NCBI RefSeq assembly: GCF_029227915.1
Contig: NC_079875.1
Span: 18,407,001-18,471,000 of the forward strand
Source: Hydractinia symbiolongicarpus
Taxonomy: Eukaryota > Cnidaria > Hydrozoa > Anthoathecata > Hydractiniidae
Length of the DNA: 64,000 bases
Reading direction: 5' to 3'
The notes beneath the pieces are model-generated. The model made no database searches and was not told the DNA's origin. It worked only from the letters and a program-made list of their open reading frames with translations. The stretch's first letter is position 1, and each line of letters starts with the position of its first letter. Below are positions 29,831-42,100 of this stretch, one piece after another. A program made the translations under genes and the position numbers.

Positions 29831-30243
29831 GATTATTTCCCTTTTTAATGCGATCACGGAATTCCCCTTTTTGTATGATAGGGACTTACCCTTTGATATG
29901 CATGTTGATTTTTAGGGAATTGTGCTAGAAAATTTTGGACTCCTGTTCTGTATACTTTGATGACGTCATTACATTGTATTGATTATTAGGGATATGTCCT
30001 TGATATGCGTTAATTTTTAGGGAATCGCGCTAGAAAATTTTGGGCCTCCTATTCTGCATATTTTGATTACGTCACAACACTGCATTAAATATTAGGGACT
30101 TAACCTTACTCAACGCTGCATGATAGGGACTTTACCACACTGGGCATGGCTAAGCATGGCATGGTATGGTGCTGGATTTGTTGTGCTTGACTGTGGCGTG
30201 CGCGTTTTAGGGACTGTGCCAGAACATACATTTCCCTATCTCC
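29831..30243. repeat. right terminal inverted repeat of the Polinton-like element
   Basis: Reverse complement of 15292-15625. It contains one extra tandem copy of a section of about 90 bp, marked by AAAATTTTGG next to ATTCTGCATA or GTTCTGTATA words (near 29930 and 30040). Ends in CCCTATCTC at the host junction. Confidence 0.9.
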
Positions 30244-30249
30244 TATGTT

Positions 30250-32389
30250 TTTTTATCAGATCCAAAAATGTTCCAACAATGATGTAACAATTGCACGTTG
30301 TTTTTTTATAAGAAAACTGTTTTTTGACCTGGCCTTAATTTTCTTAGCAAAATGCAATTTTCTTAATTTTTTTCTTAATTTTTATGCTTCATTTTCTTTG
30401 TTTTCTTTATAAGTAACTCTTATATTTTATCGACAACTGTAAATAACATTATAGTTATGTCTTTTGTTTGAGACATTTTAGTGGTTTAACAAGCGAAACA
30501 AGCTACACATAATGGTTCAAAACAAGCGAATCCGCGCGATATAATTAATAGTTCGAAACGAGCAAATTCAATCGACTATGGTTTTAAACGAGCAAATCAT
30601 GCGAAAAGCAAGGTACAAGGGTGGAAGTAAAATACCATGTATTTTCTAAGCAGCTTGCTAATTTTATTTCCGCAAAGATACCGGGCATCTTTCAATAAAA
30701 GTTTGTGTGGTTTTCCCTAGTTGTCTCCCAGTCCCGTTGACAGCTCTGTTTTGAGAAGAATTATTTCGGGTTGCGATGTATTTATTACACACCCTTTTTT
30801 ATAAGAACCAGTAAAATCCGTTATTTTTTGTGCATTTCTCGAGCATGATTTGTTTTTATTATTTTTCTTAATAGTTTTGCTTATTAATTGTTCATAATCA
30901 AGCTTCAAACGTAATTTATTTCATGAAAGCTGTCTCCTAAGTTTGACTGCTTATTTACCCGTCCAAACAGTTGGGTTTTGTAACAAGCAGGTAAACGAAG
31001 AAAAGACTAGTTAGGGATGGAAACAAACCATGGTAAGAAACTTTAATAAAAAAATGTTCTACGCATTGGAAGAGAATGTTTTACTTTCGTAAAAGTTTGA
31101 AATACGTATGTTATCATCTAATCTTTTGCACGAATCTTGACAGCGCAAATCGATTTTTAAGATCCAACTAACCTGGTTTCCAAATGGCGCAACGGCGTCA
31201 ATACTTTTGTGATGTGGTCAAACAATATCGTACGAGGAAGGGAAAGAGGAACAGCACCCATCTAAAGCGCAGGCGCTAGGTCCGTAAAACTGCACGAACT
31301 ATGAAAACACATCGCACGATTTTGTTAGTAGTTACATGACTATATAAATTCACCAATGCAATTTTTTTATCACAACATGAAACAATACAACACAATAACT
31401 TAAGTAAAAAGAAAACGAGCACTACATCTTGTTGATAATAACTCTTAGTCACGTTGTTGCTAAAGGTTAGAGATTTCATGGCACACATTTTCACAATTTA
31501 ACAATATGCACCTTGAAAGCGTTAGATCTCTTCCTTGTCCCTAGGTCATCGCATCGTGTCAAATAACTGACAGAATTTCAAGAACACCTTCCACAACACG
31601 TAAATTAAAATTTGAAGAAGTAAAAAAATTCACAGATACACACATCCTTCTAACGACAAAATTTATATTTTTCACATTTCCCCTAATGCTTAGAGAAAAA
31701 ACCTATTTATCCATTTTATCGATTTTGAGGTGCCTTTAAATTTGTTGTTTAATTTTTTATTATGTATTTGATTTTCTGGAATGTGGATCGCCTAATGAAA
31801 AGTATAGAGCCTTAACAGAAGGGTGTTTATTAAAAATAAATCATTAAAGGAGGCGTCCAATTGAAGGGAGGCGTTTATTTAAAACATTAAGGTGTTTTCC
31901 AACAGTTTAACTATGACCACATTAATGTTCAGTAAAAATAGAAATATCTTATCTCTAAACTAAAAATAAAACCACACTGTAATGTTCATTGAAAATATCT
32001 TTGCAAGAAACAACGTCCATCTTCAACATTTCGCTTCGTAGTATCTTCTAATTTTCATTGACTTCTTAGTGAAGATCTGGAACCTAAAAAATTAGTATGC
32101 ATTAGGAACGAAAATTTTCGGACGGAAAAACTTTCAGACTTTTTTATATCCGAAATTTGTGTCTGCCGAAAGTTTTTTGTCCGAAAATTTTGGTTTTTCT
32201 AAATTTTTCTAAAAAAGGACCAGGCATAGAAATTATATATAGGGTAACCAGAAAGTCATTATTATTTTCGTTATTTTCACATTTGGCTGAGGCTCTATCT
32301 ATAAAGTTGAACCCTGAAGACACTTTTTTAGATCTTGATTGAATATGTGTATAATATAAATGCTTTTAGCCTTCTTTTTGTGTATTTCC
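30250..32389. other. intergenic, no gene recognised
   Basis: AT-rich DNA between the Polinton-like element and the 97-bp array. Short ORFs here have no family resemblance. A weak repeat of 'acgagcaaat' words lies at 30500-30600 and of 'gggaggcgt' at 31850-31880. Confidence 0.5.
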
Positions 32390-32700
32390 CGTAATCATTA
32401 CTTTTGAAATTTGGTTAAAATTCGTTCAAAAGACTTACCCATACATTTTTTGAATTTATAAATCTTGTCCGAAAATTTTCCCGCCGAAAAATCATTACTT
32501 TTGAAATTTGGTTAAAATTCGTTCAAAAGACTTACCCATACATTTTTTGAATTTATAAATCTTGTCCGAAAATTTTCCCGCCGAAAAATCATTACTTTTG
32601 AAATTTGGTTAAAATTCGTTCAAAAGACTTACCCATACATTTTTTGAATTTATAAACCTTGTCTGAAAATTTTCCCGCCGAAAATTTTCCCGCCGAAAAT
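32390..32700. repeat. 97-bp tandem repeat, about three units
   Basis: The word CTTTTGAAATTTGG recurs at 32401, 32498 and 32595, an exact 97-bp period. Each unit ends with CGAAAATTTTCCCGCCG, and the last one repeats that ending twice. Upstream, related words (TTTCGGACGG, CCGAAAATTTTGG) at 32110-32200 suggest that the array arose inside a repeat whose ends carry the CGAAAATTTT motif. Confidence 0.92.
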
Positions 32701-33167
32701 TTTAGTTTTTAATGTAGTAGTTCCAACCTTATAAGCTTCTCTCATTACTTTCTGAGGTACTTTGCAAAAAAATGTATCTCTGATAGTGGCCAAAAGGGTA
32801 TTACGCCTATACGCATGTGCAACACGGGTTACCTGTACCAAGTACTCATTTCCATTAAGTGTTCAAAACAAATGATATTCTTTGATTTTAACAAAACAAA
32901 TTCCTGTGAAAAAGTTGAAGTTTAAAAAAAATGTTGTACGATGTTTTCAATTATAATTACTTTCTGCACCTTCTTCGATTATCAGCTGGAAATTTTATAT
33001 CGATTTCTTTGTTTATGTCTATACCCATGGCGGGGGGTAAATATTAGACAAGCATGGCAAACGGTATGACTACCAGTACCAATACTACTTTTCTCGTGCT
33101 AGTCAAATCTGAAAGGGAAAAAGAAGCTCCGAAAAGAGAGTAACAAAAGCAATCATTCCAACCTTTT

Positions 33168-36100
33168 TCACGCTGTATTCTCTTTATCTTCGCTTGTCAC
33201 TCTTGCACGCACACCTTCACCAGTTGTATAAGACACAACAGGAGGGGAAGTTGAGCCACTAAAACAAAAACAAAACATATACTGTGGATGATTAAATAAG
33301 CCCCTGCTACCAAATAACCGCCCCCTTCCTACTTCAGTAAGCAACAAAAAGAAAGAAAGGCGAAAATATATGACACCTACAAAAGCTGATTTTAACGCAT
33401 GATTTTATGTGTTTCTTAAAAAGATGACGCTTTTTTCGTGTTGTTCGCCCACTAATTCTGATTTCAAATTAACCCCTGATCTTCCCGAATAAAAGCAACG
33501 TTCACAAGTTGAAAATTCTGATAAGCTGGCTTTTTTCGTGTTGTTCGCCCACCAGTTCTGATTTCAAACTAACCCCTGACATTTAAGGTGCCCAGTCCTG
33601 GTAAGCTGGGCATCTTAAATGAAGTTTAAAAATGTCCTGAATCAAACTGACCTAGCCTCTTCTGTTTGTTAAAGCTTAGGTTAACATTCCTCCAAGGGTT
33701 AATAAAGGTTAGAAAAATATCTAATGCAAATCTGTAAACAGCTGAACCAAAATTATGCATACTGAATTTTCACACCTTAATTTTACTAAACAATGCGCGG
33801 TTCCCAAGACAACAGCAATTCCCCTCAAGAAAATGCAAAATGACAGACGTATGTGAGCAAAAAACGAGGCAGACCAGCTATATTTATAACGAAAATGAAA
33901 ACTCAGTCATGATAACCTTCTTTATTAACAGGTGACTGCCTAAAGTAACATTTATTTCCACCTCCGTGGTGTAACTAACTGGTTAGCTACATCAACACAA
34001 TATTTCGAACTTTGGAGCTTGAAATTCATTTCTTATCTTCGGTATCTTAAATATATTCTATATGAAAAGTTACATATTATGTGTAATTAATCATTAAATA
34101 AACCTCTGTAATTGATTTTGTCCTCTCTCTTCTGCCTCGTCGTTTGTTCACAGCACGCTGCCATTTTTAAAATTTCTAACGCAGGTCACATGACTATTTC
34201 TATTGTTTTATTGAGAGATCCCCGCAGCTGACATCAGCATGCTGAGATCTTTATCGCTGTATATCACCACATATATTGTTTAAAAAAAAAATAATCTTAC
34301 ACTAACGGAGAGGTTTCTTTTAATCCGCCATCTAAATAGAGAAATTGACAAACAAAACAAAAAACCAAACCAAACCAAATTAAACCACACCACACCATAC
34401 CAAACAAGTAAGGCTTACCTGTTTTATCCTTGTTTGAATGATATTTCTTCTTATACAACTCATATATAACAATAATTATAATAAGTAGAACAGTTTCAGC
34501 CAGGATTCCAATAAATGGCCACAAAGCGCCTAGTGGATCTATATGCAATTAAAAGAAGCTCGTGTCAGCAACGAATGGAAACAACAGCATAGGTTTAAAT
34601 AATTAATTCACCATATAGATTCGCCCAATAACAAAACCTCGTTGAGAAACTAACCGTGCAATTACACAAAGTTTTAAGTAACCAATCAAAGTTACAGTAC
34701 ACAAAAAACAGACGAACGTGTATACCTCGAACGCGTAATCTGAACTTTTTTTCTTGTGTTGAATTAACAACTTTGCTAATACATGAATATTCCGATCTAT
34801 CGGAGTAGGTAACATCTTTTATTGTGAATTTTAAGTTCGCTGGTTCTCCCCTCTTCTTTGGTGAAAATGTAAAACGGTTGTCAGTCTTGTCTTAACATAA
34901 AGAAACACAAAAAACGTCTAGTGTTTTACAACTTTTAAAACATCTAGGTTTATTAACAAAAAAAAAACATTGTATTATTGTGCCCCCTCGTTTAATAAAA
35001 ATAAATAAATAAATATAAAAGACATCAATAAACATCAAACTTAATTTCCCATTATTACTTAACAGGCCGCAATTAAGTGGCCAAAACTCCAATGTTTGTA
35101 AGTAGTTTTACGAGTTTTTGTAAAGCATCACGTTACAAATTGTGTTTACAATATTTGTTTGTCGACTGAAAAACTATCATATAGTCTGCTGTTACTTGAA
35201 ATGTCAAGCGAAAGTATTTTCTACTAAAGATTTCTGCTTGACGTGTTCAAAGAATAGCCGACTATATGCCAAATTTCATGTTAGTGGAATCTCCACCAAG
35301 GTAACAGGAAATATCGAACCTTTTTAACCCTAAACCATAACGTTAATTGTGTGTTTAAGAAACAAAAATGACTGTAAAAGCTTTTCAACATTTTTGTTTC
35401 TCTTTGAAACCAACAACCAGTATAAAATAAGTACCAGTTATTTCAGCGCCATCTTTCTTCCACGATAAAACAGGGACAGGGTACACAACCAAATCGCTGC
35501 AATCAAAAGTGTTGCTTTCACCGGCCTTTACTTTCATTTCAATTTCTTTTGATTGTGCAGAGTTTACGACTAAAGTAACAAATAATCACAAACTTGAAGC
35601 ATTTCAGTAGATATGACGTAAAATGTATGTTTAGAATACATACCACATATTTCATTGTAGCAAAAATGTAACAAACGAATATAGTGCATTTCATATTTAA
35701 AAAATGTTTCCTTTGATAAAATATCTTGACATAGTATTTTTTAAGTTCAATAGCTGTATAATACGAATGGTTAAAGAGGTGAAACACAAATAGGGAGAAT
35801 TTTTCTCTCAAAATGAAATAGAGAAGTTCAAATATTAAAGCAGCGACGTAATAATGTAAACTAAATTTGCAAGTTTCAGGAATCAACCTGTTAAAGTGTG
35901 TGTTTACCCCGCTGAAAGTAGGTTCAGCACCATTGTACCTTTTTATTTAGAAGCATCATCCTATATTTATACTCCTTAGTTATTTATAACTATGGAAATG
36001 ATTGCATACATGAACTGAATTTGTAAAAATTGTGTTAAATGGGTGTGTGACACACCTGTTTTTCATAAGGTATATTTCATGTGAAAGTTTTTGTATTTCT

Positions 36101-39100
36101 TGGAACATGTGTGGAAAAAATGAAGTGGTAGGTAGCTCAATTTTAGCTATATAAGGTGTCTCAACATTTCTACAGAATCTGTTTCCCATTAACAAAAACT
36201 GTATATCAAAACACACTAAATATTTTTATACATGCAAATCTTGTTCAAAATGTCTTCATATACAACAACAAAAAAATAATTTGGTACAGTACCTGATATC
36301 AAATCAACAACTTTATTAAATTGAGCAATACGACCAGGGGATGTTAAAGGCAACTCTGCCACACAAAAGTACTTTCCACCATGGTAGCCACGTACATGGG
36401 ATATAGTTAAAGACGATTCTGCATACGAAACATTTTTGTCAGGGTATTCAACAATGTTTGTGTCAAGGCTTTTCACAGTGCCATTTGGAAGTTGTCCTGT
36501 GTTTGTACCGTATTTCCAAACCAAATTCATCCCTATCACAGGATCTCCCAAGACAACGGAAATCTTACATGCCATTGTCAAAGAGCTGCCTAGTTCTGCT
36601 GTTACTTTATCTTTATTGACAGTGATATTTGGAGCACCATTTTCTAGAATAAAATGAGGTATATTACATTAATGTTCGTGAAACTGCTGTTTGTAAGAAG
36701 AATAGTTTATGTTCTACGCAGTCATATTCTTGATGTTGGTTGTTAGTTTAAAACATAAAACCATAAACAATCTTCTTGCGTCATCTTATACTGATTTTTA
36801 GAACATTCAATTTGGGTACAATGTAATTTAAAAATGTTGGAAAATTAGTTTATTTCTTGCAATGACAGATAGGGAAAATATATGCTTTTTTTATTCTAGA
36901 TTTTTTAGCTTCATTTGAAATATCAAATGTTTGATACAAATAATTTGAATTTTAGAAAAGTAAGTTGTAAAATAAAAGATTACTTACCAGGTAAAATGAA
37001 GAAATAAATCACATGACTGTTAGATCTTTTATCATAGCGACATTTTTTAATTCCATTTTTTTTTCCATCATCAAGCGTTAAATTTTTTATCAAAGCTGTG
37101 ACTAATGTGGTATCATTTTTTTCTAAATGTGATGTACAGAAACTAATAAACAAGCTGGAGAAATGTGTTGTTAAAATCATCACAGAGTAGAACTTAGCAT
37201 TACACTGCTACAATACAAAAACAGTTACAATACAAAAACAGAAGAAGTTATACGTACCGAAATATTTTGTCTCATAAATAGTGTGGTTTGAAGCTGGAAC
37301 TTTAATTTCGTCAGAAGTAACGAAATTTAGATCAAGTGGTCCTTTATTTTCCTTGTCATGAACATAGCAGTATAAGCGTAGATCGGATCCAACCAACGGG
37401 AATTCGTTGTCTGCCCAAATACCCATAATGAAATCTAGAAATAGCAGAAAAAAATTTAAATTCCACACAGGATTAATTTAATTTTTATTTATATCAAGGG
37501 TCAGTAAAAACAAATTAGAAGGATATTTGTCTATAAAAAAAACCATAGTGTGAATTTTCAGACCATGTCTAAACGACTAAATTTTTCTAATTAAGCCATG
37601 CTGTGCTAGATGACCTTTTGGTTTCCACTTTCACCTGTTCTTTAACTTTTTTACAGGGCGAAGTTTGGCTATATGTCTGTCCATTTAAACATATCTAGAA
37701 ATATGTAATGCGGTGCTTTCATCACCGTCGTTGTCATCAATCTTCTGATTTGAAAAACATCTCAATTTTCTGATCAAGATAACATCTCTGATACTATCAA
37801 TGGTTCTGGGATTTTTTAGTAATTCGTTTTTGAAGAAAAAAACATATTGTAAAATCTAAATTAAATGGTATATTTTCCCTTTCACATTATTTTAATCACT
37901 ACTTTAATGATACAATAACAATTGCAACACATACAATTAAATATGCTCACCATTGAAGCAATTTATTTATTGTACAGACTGTGCAGATCTTAACAGGAGA
38001 AAAAATGATGCTGTGTTGTTGTTCGCACACCATAATCGATTTCACAATTGTCTGTGATGCTGATATGTCAAGAAAGTTTATAGTGTGTGTTACCATGTAT
38101 GGTGTGTGCTACTATGTATTCTTTTTGTCAATTGTTTTTTTAGTTTTGTGTCAGACTTTAAAACTTGTGACTCCCACATACGAGAAGTGAGCGTCTGAAC
38201 TAGTGTTTATTAGTCTTAAATTTCTTGTCTCCAAAAGCTAAAATAATGTTCAAATAAGTAAACATTAGCAAGAAAAGCTATAAAAGTTTCATGAAATAAA
38301 AGCTAGGTATGTTTCTAACTTCTGTAGAAATTTTGAAAAAAAAATTAAAGAATTTCTGCATAACTTTTTAGATTTCATTTTACTACCCACTAATTGCTTG
38401 TGTGTATAAAAGATACTAACCTTAAAATTTTAAAACTAGCTAAAGCTAAAACTATTTTGTTTTATCTTTTGGTTTACTTAAAGACAATAATATTTAGCAA
38501 AGGATTTTTTGACATGACTGGAACTGGAGCAATTCATAAAAAACTCAATGTATAAAGTAGATTTGACATAGAATTAATATAACAGTCAAACATGCTAAAA
38601 CAACCATCTGTCTTAGACCTGTTTACACACAGGTGGGATGCAATCCCATCCCATGATGAAACTCAAGACGTTTAAAAAATGTTTACACGTGAGCCTCATC
38701 CCAGAATAAAATCAGCATATCTTCATCCAGGAGTGAGTGATCTCATCCTGGGATAAAACATTACTTTTGCTACAACTTTGCGTATGATAATTCAAAGTGA
38801 TTTTTTCATAATTTGTGAGTACAAAAGTCAAAGTCAGAATGATGGTGAAGAAGTTTAATATTGTTGACTACAATTATACAATTATAAAATGATGGTTAAA
38901 CTGGTATATATTTATGATTAAATTTACTTAACTTTTCATTAAAATTAAATAAAAAACTTTGAAGGTGTATTTAACAAAAGAAGTTAAAACCAACCTCTTC
39001 ATATTTTTTTTATTTCCAAGTGTTTTCTTTGCTTTGTCGGTCATCACAAAAAGAAAGAACAAAATGTTTTTATGGCTCCTATATTTAAAATCATGTTTAA

Positions 39101-42100
39101 GTTTTTTTCATCTTATCCTGGGATGAGATTTTATCTGTCTTTAGGACAGGGATGAAATTTCATCCTGCCTGAAATGTGTAAACATTGCGAGGATTGTCAC
39201 TAGAGACAGGGGTGAACTCGTCCTGGGACAAAACTCATCGCAGGATGAGATTTTAGTGTAAACTGTGCCTTGGATAACCAGACTTAAATCCCCACTTTGC
39301 TAACAAATGCGTAGTAAAGAATTTACATTTATACATAACATAACCTTACAGACGTGTTTTATAAGATGACCACCTTTCTAAGACAAATACTGGTGGCCGT
39401 CTTTAACTAATTAAAAATAATTATGTTAACAATGAATTCATTTTTTGAAACTACTGGCTAGAAAGTTTAGTAAATATATACTTGCTTTATAAGTTTTTAG
39501 TTTTTATGGTGTGCGATGGTCACACGCCTGAGGTATTTTATAGATGTTTTTTGTGTTAAAATTGTTGCATGCAAAAACAAAAAATAGTGTGTGTTGGTAC
39601 TCCTTGTGGTTGGGGTTTACAAGTTTAAACCTTATCTACTTGTCTCCATCATGAAAAAATATGAAAAGTCCTGGCAGAGTAAGACACATAGTTTCAGTCT
39701 GAAATCAAACATTATGAAAATTGCGCACCTGAAGCAAATCAGATGTTACTTAATCACATACCATCAATAACTGATGTTTGTAATTCATCATAAACATAAG
39801 TGCTATAACCTCTAAAATGAGATTATGTATAAATCTCTTGAAATTGTGTATATATAATAATACCCAACTTTCTGCCAGCAATTTTATAATTCCGTTGATC
39901 TTTCTGGTCACTGATTCCGCTATAAATCTTAAACAAATCAATTTTAATATTTTGGCTACAAAGCTACAAGTAAAAGTAGTCAAATACAGTTGTCTGTAAC
40001 AATGTGATTTTTAGCTACCTTCCTTCCTTTCTCATTTTATATTTTGGTTAAAAGTGAAAATACCTATATCTAGCTAACAAGCCACATATTGAGTGATAAA
40101 TACTGATATTAGCCACCAATATATTTACCACTTATCTCTTACCTCATTAGAAAGAGGTAACTGTAGAGGTTTAAAGTTGGTTGATCAAGTAATGAAAGTT
40201 ATTAAAAGAGTGATTGATTTTTACTCAGACAGCTTCAGGAAAAGTATTTAGGAAAGAGAAAGAATCTCTATTTCGCCTTTGTAGATTTAGAGAAAGCTTT
40301 TGATAGAGTGCCACGTAAAGTTATTTGGTGGGCTATGAGGAAATTAGGTGTGGATGAGTGGCTAGTTACGATGGTACAGTCTATGTACAGCAATGCTAGA
40401 AGTCGTGTCAGGATTAACGACTCGCTTAGTGATGAATTTAGTGTAAATGTTGGTGTACATCAGGGTTCTGTGCTTAGTCCTTTGTTGTTTGTTCTAGTCT
40501 TAGAAGCGCTGTCAATGGAGTTCAGAACAGGTTGTCCATGGGAGTTATTGTATGCAGGTGATTTTGTTCTCATAGCAGAGTCGATGGAAGAATTAGTTGA
40601 AAAGTTTGAGAAGTGGAAGAAAGAAGTAGAAGAGAAAGGGATAAGGGTGAACACAGCAAAGTCAAAAGTCATGATTAGTAGCATTGCAGCCAAGCGTGAC
40701 CTTGTAGTTGGAAAGTGGCCTTGTGGAGTTTGCAGGAAAGGGGTTGGTAGTAACTTAATTTTTTGTCAGGCTTGCAAGCATTGGGTACATAAGAAGTGCA
40801 GTAGTATTGGTGGAAGGTTAAGAGCTGACATTCAGTTTGTATGCAAGCGTTGCAAAGGTGAGATTATAAAGAATGAAGTATATCCAGCTTTAATGATGTA
40901 TAACAGTGTCTTGTTAGAGAAACTTCTGTTACTTAGGTATATGTTGGGCAGTGAAGGGGGTGTTGGAAGAAGTGTTACTTGCAGGATAGGTTCTTCTTGG
41001 AAAAAGTTCAGAGAGTTACTTCCTTTGCTGACTAGCAGAGTCTTGTCAATTGAGTTAAAAGGTAGGTTGTATGAGGCCTGTGTAAGAAGTGTTATGTTGT
41101 ACGGTAGTGAGACATGGGTAGTGAAGCAGGAAGATCTTGACCGTTTAGAAAGGAATGATATGACAATGGTTACGTGGATGTGTAACGCCAGTCTGAGAGA
41201 CAGAAAGAGTTCAGATGAGCTAAGAAGCAGGCTAAGTATCCATAGAATTAAAGATGTTATCCAGATAAGAAGATTGAATTGGCTAGGGCACTTGGAAAGA
41301 ATGGAGGAGGATAATTGGGTAAGAAAGTGTAGAGACTTGATAGTTTCTGGGGCAAAGCCCAGAGGCAGACCGAGAAAGACTTGGCAGAAGGTTATAAGGA
41401 CAGACTTGATACAGAGGAAGTTGAGTTTAGATCTAACACAGTCTAGATCAGATTGGAAGAGGGTCATTAATATACCCCGTCCATCCCAAGTTAGCATGGA
41501 AAACGGATGTTAAGCCAAGAATGATGATGATGATCATGATATATCATCTTAGGACTTTAATATTAGTACAAGGCAGGAAATGTTACAAAAAATTATGAAC
41601 TGATTAGTTCATGTGCCAATTCTGATGCTATTGGTTTAAGAAAAAGGGAACTAACGAAAAAACTAACATATGTTTTTTGTAACTTATTAGGTTCCTCGAA
41701 AATGCCTAAATTCAGAAGCTATGATGATAATATTAACAAAACAAAACATTCTATTTCCCAAAACATTTTTTTCATTTTTTATGTACATGACGTCACATGG
41801 TGTAAATAGCTAAGCAGGACTTTTGGTCTTCCAAAAGAGATTATAATTTTTCATGCAATTCAAGCAATGAAGAAAACAAGCTAAATTCCAGTTAAACAAC
41901 ATCATCGTAGAAAAAATAATTTTCAAGAATTTAGGTAAGTAGTTTATTGTGCACAATCATTTAAAGTTTTTTTTTCAAGTCTACTAGCAAACTAATGAAC
42001 CAGCTGTTGTCTTTTAACATGTTTTGATATAAACACAAATTTCATAGAAAAATTTAACAATAAAGTTAAATATATATACATGTAATACTTATTTCAAAGT

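Larger units (their letters stand above)
15292..30243. mobile_element. Polinton/Maverick- or adintovirus-like element, tandem two-block structure
   Basis: Inverted repeats of 330-410 bp bound the element, starting GAGATAGGGAAATG on both sides. TATGTA (15286-15291) precedes and TATGTT (30244-30249) follows, a likely 6-bp target duplication with one mismatch, as expected for Polintons. Protein-primed-type PolB, an A32/FtsK-like packaging ATPase and SAP, HNH and Bro-N proteins are recognisable. Two syntenic gene blocks stand head to tail. Nearly every ORF is broken, so this is a fossil. No rve integrase, cysteine protease or jelly-roll capsid gene was recognised. They may be lost or diverged. 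Confidence 0.85.

Noticed and set aside
32390-32700. CRISPR-like array
   Set aside because: It is a plain head-to-tail repeat of whole 97-bp units without variable spacers, in an animal genome.
34110-34419. Possible tail exon of the basigin-like gene near 34090-34160
   Set aside because: An open stretch with plausible composition exists, but its donor is weak and its phase does not fit the next candidate exon at 33258, so it was not annotated.
40832-41497. 221-codon ORF on the minus strand
   Set aside because: It is antisense to the reverse transcriptase frame of the LINE and has no protein-like features of its own.
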